A stretch of DNA of 64,000 nucleotides from Phylloscopus collybita (lineage: Eukaryota; Chordata; Aves; Passeriformes; Phylloscopidae). Positions 1 through 10,800 of the stretch are shown one piece after another. The stretch's first letter is position 1. Every line of letters starts with the position of its first letter. Where the stretch lies: NCBI GenBank assembly GCA_027886175.1, contig JAJNNQ010000142.1, positions 2,920,501-2,984,500 of the forward strand, read 5' to 3'. Under the pieces are notes generated by a model that searched no databases, was not told the DNA's origin, and saw only the letters and a program-made list of their open reading frames with translations. Position numbers and translations under genes: made by a program.

Positions 1-3000
1 GCCCCCAATGTCCCCTCCCTAGCCCTCAATGTCCCCTATGGAGCCCCCAATGTCCCCTCGTGAGTCCCCAATGTCCCCTCTGGAGCCTTCAGTGTCCCAT
101 CTGGAGCCCTCATTGTACCCTACAGAGCCCTCAATGTCCACTCTGGAGCCCCCAATATCCCCTCTTGAGCACCCAATGTCCCCTCCATAGCCCTCAATAT
201 CCCCTCTGTAGCCCCCTGTTTCACCTCCATAGCTCTCAATGTCCCCTATGAAGCCCCCAATGTTCCCTCTGGAGCCCTCAATGTCCCCTCTAGAGCCCGC
301 AATTTCCACTATGGAGCCCCCAATGTCCCCTCCATAGCCCCCTATGTCTTCTCCCTAGCCCTCAATGTCCCCTCTGGATCCCCCAATGTCCTCTCCGTAG
401 CCCCCAATGTCCCCTACATAGCCCTCAATGTCGCCTCCATCGCCCTAAATGTCCCCTACTGAGCCCCCAATATCCCCTCCATTGCTCTCAATGGCCCCTC
501 TGGAGCCTTCAATGTCCCCTCCATAGCCTTCAATGTCTCCTATGGATCCCAAATATCCCCTCTTGAGCCCCCAATGTCCCCTCCATAGCCGTCAACATCC
601 CCTCTGGTGCCCTCAATATCCCCTCCATAGCCTTCAATGTCCCCTATGGAGCCCTCAATGTCCTCTCTGGTTCCCCAAATGTCCCCTCAGTAGCCCCCAA
701 TGTCCCCTCATGGCCTCCAAATTACCCTTCATAGCCCTCAATGTCCCCTCTGGAGCCCTCAATGTCCCCTCCATAGCCCTCAATGTCTCCTCTGGAGCCC
801 TCAATGTCCCCTCCATAGACCTCGATGTCCCCTATGGAGGCTCGAATGTCCCCTTTGTAGGCCCCAAAGTACCTTCCATAGCCCTCAATGTCCCCTCCAT
901 AGCCCTCAATGCCCCTTAAGGAGCCCCCAATGTCCCCTCCATAGCCATCAATATCCCCTCTGGAGCCCTCAATGTCCCCTGCAAAGCCCTCAATATCCCC
1001 TATGGAGCCTCCAATGTTTCCACTGTAGCCCCCAGTGTCACCTCCATAGCCCTTAATGTCCCCTACAGAGCCCCAAATGTCCCGTCTGTAGCTCTCAATG
1101 TCCCTTCTGGAGCCCCCAATGTCCCCTATGGAGCCACCAATGTCCCGTCTCTAGCCCCCAATGTCCCCTCACGAGCACCCAATGTCCCCTCCATACCCCT
1201 CAATGTCCCCTCTGTAGCCCCCAGTGTCACCTCCTTAGCCCCCAATGACCACTCCATAGCCTGCAGTGTCCCCTCCATAGCCCCTAATGTCCCCTCAGGA
1301 GCCCCCAATGTCCCCTCCATAGCCCCCAATGTCTCCTCCATAGCCCTCAATGTCCCCTCCATAGGCCTCAATGTCCCCTATGGAGCCCCCAATGTCCCCT
1401 CCATAGCCCCCAATGTCCCCTCTAGAGCCCTCAATGTCCCCTATGGTGCCCCCAATGTCCCCTCCATAGCCCTCAATGTCCCGTCTGCAGCCCTCAATGT
1501 CCCCTCAGGAGCCCCCAATGTCCCCTCCATAGCCCCCAATGTCTCCTCCATAGCCCTCAATGTCCCCTCCATAGGCCTCAATGCCCCCTATGGAGCCCCC
1601 AATGTCCCCTCCATAGCCCCCAATGTCCCCTCTAGAGCCCTCAATGTCCCGTCTGCAGCCCTCAATGTCCCCTCTGGAGCCCCCAATGTCCCCTCCATAG
1701 CCCCCAATATCCCCTCCATAGCGCCCAATGGCCTCTCTGGAGCCCTCAATGTCCCCTCCATAGCCCTCAATGTCCCCTCTGGAGCCCTCAATGTCCCCTC
1801 CATGGCCTTCAATGTCCCCTATGGAGCCATCAATGTCCCCTCTGGATCCCCCAATGTCCCCCCCGTAGCCCCCAATGTCCCCTCATGGCCCCCAAAGTAC
1901 CCTCCATAGCCCCCAGTGTCCCCTCTTGAGCCCCCAATGTCCGCTCTGGAGCCCTCAATGTCCCCTCCATAGACCTCAATGTCCCTTATGGAGGCCCGAA
2001 TGTCCCCTTTGTAGCCCCCAAAGTACCTTCCAGAGCCCTCAATGTCCCCTCCATAGCCCTCAATGTCCCCTAAGGAGCCCCCAATGTCCCCTATGTAGCG
2101 CCCAATGTCCCCTTTGTAGCCCCCAACGTACCCTCCATAGCCCCCAATGTCCCCGCTGGAGCCCCCAATGTCCCCTCCATAGCCATCAATGTCCCCTCTG
2201 GAGCCCTCAATGTCCCCTCTGTAGCCCCCAGTGTCACCTCCATAGCCCTTAATGTCCCCTATAGAGCCCCAAATATCCCATCTGTAGCCCTCAATGTCCC
2301 GTATGGAGCCCTCAATGTCCCCTATGGAGCCCCCAATGTCCCCTCCATAGCTCCCTATGTCCTCTCCCTAGCCCTCAATGTCCCCTCTGGAGCCGCTAGT
2401 GTGATTCCATAGCCCTCAATGTCCCCTCTGGAGCCCTCAATGTCTCCTCTGTAACCCCCAGTGTCAACTCCATAGTCCCCAATGTGTCCTCCATAGCCCT
2501 CAATGTCCCGTATGGACGCCTCAATGTCCCTTATGGAGGTTCCAATGTCCCCTCCATAGACCCCAGTGTCCCCTCCAGAGCCCTTAGTGTCCCCTCCATA
2601 ACCCCCAATGTCCCCTCTGGAGACCCCAATGTCCCCTCCATAGACCCCAATAACCCCTCCATAGCCCTCAATGTCCCCCCCATAGCCCCCAGTGTCCCCT
2701 CTGGAGCCCCCAATGTCCGCTCCATAGCCCACCATGTCCCCTCCATAGCCCTCAATGTCCCCTATGGAGCCTCCAATGTCCCCTCTGTAGCCTCCAATGT
2801 CCATTCCATAGCCCTCAATGTCCCCTCTGGAGCCCCCAATGTCCCCTCCATAGCCCCCAATGTCCCCTATGGAGCTCCCAATGTCCCCTCCATAGCCCTC
2901 AATGTCCCCTATGGAGCCCCCAATGTCTCCTAAGGAGCCCCCAATGTCCCCTCCATAGCCCTCTATGTCCCCTCTGGAGCCCCCGTTGTCCCTAATGGAG

Positions 3001-3070
3001 CCCCCAGTGTCCCCTATGGAGCCCCCAATGTCCCCTCCATAGCCCCCAATGTCCCCTCTAAAGCCATCAG
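1..3070. repeat. 21-bp minisatellite array, truncated by the window start
   Basis: Tandem array of a 21-bp unit, consensus CCCTCAATGTCCCCTCCATAG, about 146 units. Variation is concentrated in the last seven bases, which alternate between TCCATAG, TCTGGAG, TATGGAG and TCTGTAG. Because 21 is a multiple of three, all frames stay open for long stretches and give artificial seven-residue repeats; none of these is a credible gene. Longer-range periodicity is visible: a segment starting at 1291 recurs at 1501, exactly ten units later, and the block near 700-910 is echoed near 1875-2090. The array stops sharply near 3070, where BMP3 intronic sequence starts. Confidence 0.97.
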
Positions 3071-3822
3071 CTTAGATGCAGACTTTGAACTTCATGTACT
3101 AACGTGCTGTGCAAATGATACTAAGAGCTGGAATTCTCAGTTATTCCTGTGCTTTTTCCAGGTCCATATCTAACCCTTGAGACTGACTTTTTTCCCTGGA
3201 AACAAATCATCTGTCATTGCAGCAAAACTGCAACTTGAACATTTGGCCAAAATGACCTTGTTCTGTGTATTTCCCAGCGACATGTGTTGGGGTACACACT
3301 GAACTGTTTTGATTCCCAGAGTGTGTGTAAGAACAACTCTAAAAACCGAGCCAAAAGTCCCTGGCTAAAAGCTTTGTCTTATGCATTTTTCATGCTCACC
3401 TATCTCTTATACAGGGAAGCATTTTAGGGTTCGGAGTAAAACTTGGTTTTCTTTTCTGTGTTGGTTTTTTGTTTCTATGAGCACCTTAATAGTTTCTGGT
3501 TTTGAGACCAAGCAATTACTTCACCAGGCAGATCTGCTTTCAGATCTGCTAGAGCAAACCCAAGTGTGTCCCTTTTCATAAATTTAGGAAACTTTGAAGT
3601 TTTAGCTTTTTAGGAAACCTTTGAAGCTTCTTCTCTGGAGGAAAATGTTACTTTAGTATGAGGTACAGCTGTCTTGGAGGCTCAGTTCCTCAGCAGTGCC
3701 ACTGGCTACAGATGTTTCAGCTGAGGGGTCTCGACAGGGCCCTTCAACAAAGCAATGTCATTGTAGAGTACGTAAATCCATGGCAGCGTGGGTGTGGTAA
3801 CTACCACGTCTTTCTCTTTCAG
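3071..3822 (+). other. BMP3: Intronic sequence upstream of the BMP3 terminal exon
   Basis: Single-copy, AT-leaning DNA between the minisatellite and the BMP3 exon. It ends in a pyrimidine-rich tract and AG at 3821-3822, a good 3' splice site. I see no other exon in it; the earlier BMP3 exons are not in the window. The open frame at 3658-3822 is an upstream extension of the exon frame through the intron. Confidence 0.7.
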
Positions 3823-4014
3823 GCCATGAAGCCATCCAACCACGCCACCATCCAGAGCAGTGTGAGAGCTGTTGGAGTCGTCCCTGGCATTCCCGAGCCT
3901 TGCTGTGGGCCTGACAAGATGTCTTCTCTTAGTATCTTATTCTTTGATGAAAACAAAAACGTGGTGCTGAAGGTGTACCCCAACATGACAGTGGAGTCCT
4001 GTGCATGCAAGTAA
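3823..4014 (+). CDS. BMP3: BMP3 terminal exon (C-terminal end of the TGF-beta domain)
   Basis: BMP3 is a secreted TGF-beta family ligand that antagonises osteogenic BMP signalling. This exon encodes the last 63 residues of the mature cystine-knot domain: the PSNHATIQ start, the CC pair (EPCCGPDK), the [19 protein letters not shown] strand and the final CxC (SCACK). The wording fits BMP3 better than its paralogue GDF10. It starts after AG at 3821-3822 and ends at TAA 4012-4014, with no frameshift. The residue after CC is Gly, where I recall Val in BMP3, and the C-terminus is Lys rather than Arg. The rest of the gene is missing, cut by the minisatellite at 3070, so this may be a fragment and not a working locus. 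Confidence 0.9.
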   Translation, partial: AMKPSNHATIQSSVRAVGVVPGIPEPCCGPDKMSSLSILFFDENKNVVLKVYPNMTVESCACK

Positions 4015-4839
4015 TGCCTTGGGAGGCCTTTTGGCAATGCTGGGGTGATTTGGCAATAAGCCTGGGTGCTGAGTGCTGCCACTCCCCTGCTCGTTGGGGA
4101 GGGGAAGTGGGCAGGAGTCTCATTGTACCTACTTTGTGTTTGCACTGCCAATGCATTTCCTTTGGACAAAAAAAAAAGGAAATGTAAAGAAATGCAATCA
4201 ATGAGAATGGGAACAGAACGGATTCCAAGTAGCCATTCCAAGGAAAGTGAATACAAACTTAATTTGTCTGTGGTTTTGACCGAAACACAAGGCCAGGAAT
4301 GGGACCTGACCGTACCTGTTGGAAGCGAGAGGTGAAAGAAGAGTCTGGAGATTTTTGAGACTGCGCAAAGGACATAGTGATCTATTTTTGTACAAGATTT
4401 TGGAAGCAGCACAAGCTGGTAATTCCTATCTCTGTTCTAATGGTGACTAATGGCGGGGGAACACTAGAAATGCAATAGTCTTCATTTTAAAACAAAGTTT
4501 CTTGCCTTAGGTTTTAGAGTAGTACAGCAAGGTGGCAAAACAAATCTGACATCCTAAAAGCTATAGATGACCCTACCTGACCATGCATCTCCTTGGTACA
4601 AGGTTACTCAACTTGTGTGCGAGTTCCACTGACATGTACTCTGTAATTCAGCTCTTTGGAGCCTGGCAGCCCTGGGCAGAAGAGCTGCAAACAGGACTAC
4701 TGAGTGCATCACTGACTTGTGCTATGGAAACTCAGCTGGCCAGGGGTATGAAAATATCACGCTCAGTGCAGTGCCCGAATGACTTGTTCTCCACGTGTTC
4801 TAGAACATACTTGCAAATAATCTGCGGGTTGTCTCCCTG
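4015..4839 (+). other. BMP3: Probable BMP3 3' UTR or downstream flank
   Basis: Non-coding sequence directly after the BMP3 stop codon, with no recognisable protein homology. It probably belongs to the 3' UTR, which the CR1 fragment and ERV-L provirus then interrupt. This is inferred from position only. Confidence 0.5.
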
Positions 4840-5105
4840 CAAGGACACTGTAACCAGATTGTGGAGTGGCCTCTTCCTCAGGTACCGAGCAACAGGACGA
4901 GAGGTCATAGCCTCAAGCTGCACCGGGGGAGGTTCAGGCTGGACATTAGGAAGAATTTTTTCATGGAAAGGATGGTCAGGCAGTGGTAAGGGCTGCCCAG
5001 GGAAGTGGTGGAGTCACCCTCAGTGGAGCTGTTCAGGAAAGGACTGGATGGGGCGCTCGGTGCACTGGTTTAGCTGGCAAAGTGGTGATCTGTTCTTCCG
5101 TGCTC
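4840..5105 (+). mobile_element. CR1 LINE 3' fragment
   Basis: Matches the well-known avian CR1 3' region: 'cctcaagctgcaccggggga', 'ggacattaggaag', 'ggctgcccagggaagtggtg' and a 'gactggatg' segment. It is 5'-truncated and lacks the usual terminal tail. It is a dead fragment without coding capacity, and the ERV-L provirus lies about 140 bp further on. Confidence 0.8.
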
Positions 5106-5242
5106 TGGGGGCCCTGAACTCATCAGCAGCAGTGTCACTCCCGGGGCAGGGCTGGTCCCAAAGATAGACACCCGCAGCCGAGGAGAGGCTTATGAGTTTG
5201 CAGGATGGGTTGTTTAGTGGCTCCTTTTTCCTTGTGACACCA

Positions 5243-5936
5243 TGTCTTGGGTTGTGGAGCTGGGTTTTGTGTATTCTATTTACATCTGTTTTGAGGCCTG
5301 ATGACCCACCTTGATAGGCCATTGTTACCTTCCCCAGCCTGTGCGGTGCATTTGCATTTCTATACATCTCATGCCCTGGCGGTGGGGGGTGGGGGGGGAG
5401 GGGGGGGGGTGGCCGGGGGTTGGCGGTTCGGCCCTGCTGCAGGAGTGGTTCGGCCCTGCTGCAGGAGCGGGGTGCGCGGCGCTTCCTTTGTGGCGGTGTG
5501 GGAAGAGCTTCTTCGTCTCCTGTGCTGGCCATCCTGTCTTCCTCCTCGCCGTCCCTGAACCGGTTTCTTCGCAGAATCATCTCTGCTCCAACAGGATCAC
5601 GTCTGCCACTCCAGAAGTGTTTGGACTGTTTACGTTTGGACTGTTATCAACATCCTGAATCACAGGGTCAGATTGAAACTCTGACTTTGTCAGGGTTTTC
5701 TTCTAAAATTATTGTTTATTTGTTTATTTGTTTGGTTGGTTGGGTGGTTTTGTTTCCTATCATATTTGTATTGTTAATACCTCCTAGTAAAGAACTGTTA
5801 TTCCTATTCCCAACATTTTTGCCTGAGAGCCCTTGATTGCAAAATTATAATTCGTCGGGGTGCGAGGGGTTGGTATTCTCCATCCTAGGGGAACCTCAGT
5901 TTCCCTGGCAGATACCTGTCTTTCCAAACCAAGACA
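5243..5936 (+). repeat. 5' LTR of the ERV-L provirus
   Basis: 694 bp from TGTCTTGG to AAGACA, repeated at 11050-11766. It contains a long G-run near 5383-5420 and two copies of a 22-bp unit (TTCGGCCCTGCTGCAGGAGT-GG); the 3' LTR has three. No canonical AATAAA is seen; an AGTAAA near 5786 could act as polyadenylation signal. Confidence 0.93.
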
Positions 5937-5941
5937 GATTT

Positions 5942-5960
5942 TGGCGCCCAAGGGTGGGGC
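5942..5960 (+). other. Primer-binding site of ERV-L, lysine-tRNA-like
   Basis: TGGCGCCCAAGGGTGGGGC starts five bases after the 5' LTR. It resembles the tRNA-Lys(1,2) primer site, with one extra base and one change in the middle. Classical ERV-L elements are named for a leucine-tRNA primer, so this assignment is unusual. Confidence 0.65.
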
Positions 5961-6026
5961 ACGAGGGCATTGAGAGAGAGGAATAACAGTTCTTGAGTAT
6001 TAGATAAAAGCCCACTGGCCAGAATA

Positions 6027-7787
6027 ATGTGGTCTAGCTTTCCCTGGTTTGGGTGGCACGTGGTGGTGGCTGTATTTCTGCCATTTGCTACTCCTTATGT
6101 TAATATGGGTCCTATGACTAAGGCTACTGTGGCTGGCATTCAGTTTATTTTGTGGATTAATAAGGTGAGAAATTCATGGATTTTTAACTTCCTCTGGAAA
6201 GCAAGCACATGGATTCATAGCTATCATAGGCTAACTCTGTGCTTCTGGGGTTACTTTAACAATGGTACCTATTGTAAGGAAATGGCACCGGGGGAAATTT
6301 TCTCCCAGCCCTTCACACAGTTTTTTGGGTCCACCCCACCAGTTTTTGAAGGGTTGAAATCTCTGAGTGCTAATGATATCATACAGTGGCTGGTGTTGCT
6401 GGTATGCCTGTTCTGTTTGGCATTCAGAGATAAGGGGAAATTGGCCTGGGTAAGCACCTTAATAAGTACCCCAGAGAATAGGAATGCAGCCCAAGAGTCC
6501 GCTCCTGCCCCACAGCCTGCCTCAGAGATAAACCACCCGGTTTGGGTGGGGGCTCTGATGAAGGAGATGCAGGAGAAGATGGGCCAGATGCTGAGGGAGT
6601 ACATTTCCCCAGCTAGTGGGAAATCCTTCCCCTGCCCTGACAAAAGAGAGCCTGATGGTGCAGCAATGAAACCCACAGAGATTACAACTGCTCAGGTCCC
6701 AGCTGAACCACAGGGGCAGTCACAGCCAGCGGCAGTTGCCCCTGTGGAAACAAAGAAATCTAAGGTGAAAACAGCAAACCCAGACAATAAGAAAGGAGGG
6801 CCCTCACAACCTGCAGGGGAATCACATGTTCAGATCATCACCGAGTCCCTGTCGTATGAAAGTCTCCGTAACCTGCAAAAAGATATCGTACAGCGGGGGC
6901 GTGAGGCTTACACAGCCTGGCTACTTCGGGTATGGGACCTCATGGGTACTGGTGTGCAATTGGACAGTGGTGAGGCAAGGAATTTGGGACCCTTGACCCA
7001 GGACTCAGGTATAAATCAGGTATTTGTAAGAGAGCCAGGACCCCTTTCCCTTTGGGAGCGGCTTTTAATGAGTGTGAGAGAGAGATTTATCCACAAAGAA
7101 AGAATGCAGGAGCACCACCATAGAATGCGCTGGAAAACTCTGGAGGAAGGGATCCAACAGCTGAGGGAAGTGGCGTTGCTGGAGGTACTTTTTGGGAGGA
7201 GTGGACAGCATGATAATGACCCTGACAAGGTTAAATGCACAGGGCAGATGTTGTGGAATCTGGCAAATCTAGGGCCATCTCAGTACACCACCTTTATTGC
7301 AACAATTAATGCTGAGGACAATAGAGAGACAGTGGGGTCTGTTGCCAATAAGCTTAGGAATTATGAAAGTATGATCAATGGCCCGATGCAGGCTCATATC
7401 TCTGCCGTGGTTAAAGAACTCAAAGAAGAGATAAGGGGGGTGAGGGAGGAGATGAGGACAAACAGTTCCAATGTGGCACCAGTGCGAGTCACAGGCCCCA
7501 GAGTTAGAGCCCAACGACCCCCAGCTCGAGAGAGAGGGTACACCCCAAGAGCTGACCTGTGGTTTTATCTGCGTGACCATGGGGAAGACATGGGAATGTG
7601 GGATGGGAAACCCACTTCTGTCCTGGCAGCACGGGTGCGTGAGCTCAAGGAGAGGAACAATCACCAAGGGGGATCTACGAAAATGAAAGTAGCCTCAGCC
7701 TCCTATAACCAAGCTGCCAATGCTGTGTTGAATCCCCTTGAAGGAACCTCTAGTATGTATGCTCAGGGAGGGGATAACCAGTGCTAG
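6027..7787 (+). CDS. gag: ERV-L Gag polyprotein
   Basis: Open frame of 586 codons starting 66 bp after the primer site and ending at TAG 7785-7787. Gag would form the virus-like particle core. The N-terminal part has two hydrophobic stretches, residues about 9-25 and 118-133, the second long enough to span a membrane. Residues about 150-260 are rich in Pro, Gln and Lys and look like a linker. Residues about 270-480 are helical and capsid-like. The C-terminal tail is basic, and no CCHC zinc knuckle is visible. Pol follows in the same frame after the stop. Gag of this group is poorly conserved, so the name rests on position and structure. Confidence 0.85.
   Translation: MWSSFPWFGWHVVVAVFLPFATPYVNMGPMTKATVAGIQFILWINKVRNSWIFNFLWKASTWIHSYHRLTLCFWGYFNNGTYCKEMAPGEIFSQPFTQFFGSTPPVFEGLKSLSANDIIQWLVLLVCLFCLAFRDKGKLAWVSTLISTPENRNAAQESAPAPQPASEINHPVWVGALMKEMQEKMGQMLREYISPASGKSFPCPDKREPDGAAMKPTEITTAQVPAEPQGQSQPAAVAPVETKKSKVKTANPDNKKGGPSQPAGESHVQIITESLSYESLRNLQKDIVQRGREAYTAWLLRVWDLMGTGVQLDSGEARNLGPLTQDSGINQVFVREPGPLSLWERLLMSVRERFIHKERMQEHHHRMRWKTLEEGIQQLREVALLEVLFGRSGQHDNDPDKVKCTGQMLWNLANLGPSQYTTFIATINAEDNRETVGSVANKLRNYESMINGPMQAHISAVVKELKEEIRGVREEMRTNSSNVAPVRVTGPRVRAQRPPARERGYTPRADLWFYLRDHGEDMGMWDGKPTSVLAARVRELKERNNHQGGSTKMKVASASYNQAANAVLNPLEGTSSMYAQGGDNQC
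7785..7787 (+). other. In-frame TAG between gag and pro-pol (candidate readthrough stop)
   Basis: Gag and pol share the same phase and are separated by this one TAG; the frame stays open from 7788 into protease. A single in-frame stop between gag and pol is known for mouse MuERV-L and for gammaretroviruses, where suppression of the stop makes Gag-Pol. Confidence 0.7.
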
Positions 7788-7841
7788 AGGGGCCCTGCCT
7801 CTAGCCAGGTAGAGGAAAGGGATAATCGGATCTATTGGACT

Positions 7842-10800
7842 GTGTGGATCCGATGGCCTGGCACATCTGACCCACAAAAATACACGGCTTTGGTTGACAC
7901 TGGTGCCCAATGTACCCTGATGCCATCAGGGTATGTAGGAACAGAACCCATTTCTATTTCTGGGGTGACAGGAGGGTCCCAGCAGCTGACTGTAGTGGAA
8001 GCCGAAGTGAGTTTAACTGGGAATGGGTGGCAGAAACACCCCATTGTGACTGGCCCAGAGGCCCCGTGCATCCTCGGCATAGACTATCTCAGAAATGGAT
8101 ATTTCAAAGACCCAAAAGGATATCGTTGGGCTTTTGGAGTAGCTGCTGTAGAGACGGAAGAGATCAAACAACTGAATACCTTGCCTGGTCTCTCAGATGA
8201 CCCTTCTGCTGTGGGACTGCTAAGAGTTGAAGAACAACAGGTACCAATTGCCACAGCAACAGTGCACCGTCGGCAATACCGCACTGACAGAGACTCTGTG
8301 ACCCCGATCCATGAGATGATTCGTAAACTGGAGAGCCAAGGGGTGGTCAGTAAGGCTCATTCACCTTTTAACAGCCCCATCTGGCCTGTGTGTAAGCCCA
8401 GTGGGGAATGGAGACTGACAGTAGATTATCGTGGTCTGAATGAGGTCACGCCACCACTGAGCACTGCTGTGCCAGACATGTTGGAGTTGCAGTACGAGCT
8501 GGAGTCCAAGGCAGCAAAGTGGTACGCGACCATTGACATTGCCAATGCCTTCTTCTCCATTCCTGTGGCAGCAGAGTGCAGACCCCAGTTTGCTTTCACC
8601 TGGAGGGGTGTGCAGTACACCTGGAATCGGCTGCCCCAGGGGTGGAAGCACAGTCCCACCATCTGCCATGGACTGATCCAGGATGCACTGGAAAAGGGTG
8701 AGGCTCCGGACCATCTACAGTACATCGATGACATCATTGTGTGGGGGAACACGGCAATGGAAGTCTTTGAGAAAGGAGAGAAGATCATCCAAATTCTCCT
8801 GGAAGCCGGTTTTGCCATCAAGAAGAGCAAAGTCAAGGGACCTGCCCAAGAGATCCAGTTCCTGGGAGTGAAGTGGCAAGATGGACGGCGTCAGATTCCC
8901 ACTGAGGTCATCAATAAGATCACTGCCATGTCCCCACCAACCAACAAGAAGGAAACACAAGCTTTCCTAGGGGCCATTGGCTTTTGGAGGATGCACATCC
9001 CTGAGTACAGTCAGATTGTGAGCCCTCTCTACCTGGTTACCCGCAAGAAGAACGATTTCCACTGGGGCCCTGAACAGCAACACGCCTTTGCCCAGATCAA
9101 GCAGGAAATCGCACATGCAGTAGCCCTTGGCCCAGTCAGGACGGGACCAGAGGTAAAGAACGTGCTCTACTCTGCAGCCGGGAGCCATGGTCTGTCCTGG
9201 AGCCTGTGGCAGAAGGTGCCAGGTGAGACTCGAGGCCGGCCACTGGGATTCTGGAGCCGAAGCTACAGAGGGTCTGAAGCCAACTACACTCCCACAGAGA
9301 AGGAGATCTTGGCCGCCTACGAAGGAGTTCAAGCTGCCTCAGAGGTGATTGGCACTGAAGCACAACTCCTCCTGGCACCCCGACTACCGGTGCTGGGGTG
9401 GATGTTTAAAGGAAAGGTTCCCTCCACCCACCATGCCACCGATGCCACATGGAGCAAATGGATCGCCCTCATCACTCAGCGCGCCCGTATTGGTAACCCG
9501 AATCGCCCTGGGATTTTGGAAGTAATCACCAACTGGCCAGAAGCTGAGAACTTCAGTCTCACTGACGAAGAAGAACAAGTAACCCGGGCTGAAGAAGCTC
9601 CACCATACAACCAACTGCCAGCAGAAGAAACACGCTACGCTCTTTTCACTGATGGTTCCTGTCGCATCGTAGGGATGAACCGGAAGTGGAAAGCAGCCGT
9701 ATGGAGCCCCACAAGACAAGTTGCACACGCCACTGAAGGAGAAGGTGGGTCAAGCCAGCTTGCTGAACTCAAAGCAGTTCAATTGGCCCTGGACATTGCT
9801 GAAAGAGAGAAGTGGCCGAAGCTCTACCTCTACACTGATTCGTGGATGGTGGCTAATGCTCTGTGGGGCTGGCTGGAAAGGTGGAAAAAAGCCAACTGGC
9901 AGCGTAGGGGAAAACCAATCTGGGCTGCTGATGAGTGGAAGGACATTGCCATCAGGGTAGGGAAACTACCTGTGAAAGTCCGTCATGTGGATGCCCATGT
10001 CCCCAAGAGTCGGGCTAATGAGGAGCACCGGAACAACGAGCAAGTAGATCAAGCTGCGAGGATAAAGGTATCCAAGGTAGACTTGGATTGGCAACACAAG
10101 GGAGAGTTGTTCCTAGCTCGGTGGGCCCATGATGCTTCAGGTCATCAGGGCAGAGATGCCACCTATAAGTGGGCACGAGACCGAGGGGTGGATCTAACCA
10201 TGAACAGTATTTCACAGGTTATCCACGACTGTGAGACGTGTGCTGCCATCAAGCATGCCAAGCGGGTGAAGCCCCTCTGGTACGGTGGACGGTGGTCCAA
10301 GTACAAGTATGGGGAGGCCTGGCAGATTGATTACATCACTCTGCCCCAAACCCGCCAAGGCAAGCGCTACGTGCTGACCATGGTGGAAGCCACCACTGGG
10401 TGGCTGGAGACCTATCCTGTGCCTCATGCCACCGCCCGGAACACCATCCTGGGCCTGGAAAAACAAGTCCTGTGGAGACATGGCACCCCTGAGAGGATTG
10501 AGTCGGACAACGGGACTCATTTCAAGAACAGCCTCATAAACACCTGGGCTAAGGAACACGGCATTGAATGGATATATCACATCCCTTATCATGCACCAGC
10601 TGCCGGGAAAGTTGAACGGTGCAATGGACTGCTTAAGACCACCCTGAAAGCACTTGGCGGGGGGACCTTCAGAAATTGGGAAGTGAACTTAGCAAAGGCC
10701 ACCTGGATGGTCAACACCCGAGGGTCTATTAATCGAGCTGGTCCTGCCCACTCTACCCCTTTGCACACAGTGGATGGAGACAAAGTCCCTGTAGTACATA

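Noticed and set aside
19..2933. Several open frames of 60-150 codons on both strands in the first 3 kb
   Set aside because: They come from a 21-bp repeat with no stops in most frames; seven-residue repeats in all phases and no gene structure.
3819..4412. 197-codon minus-strand frame over the BMP3 exon
   Set aside because: Antisense shadow of the BMP3 exon and its 3' region.
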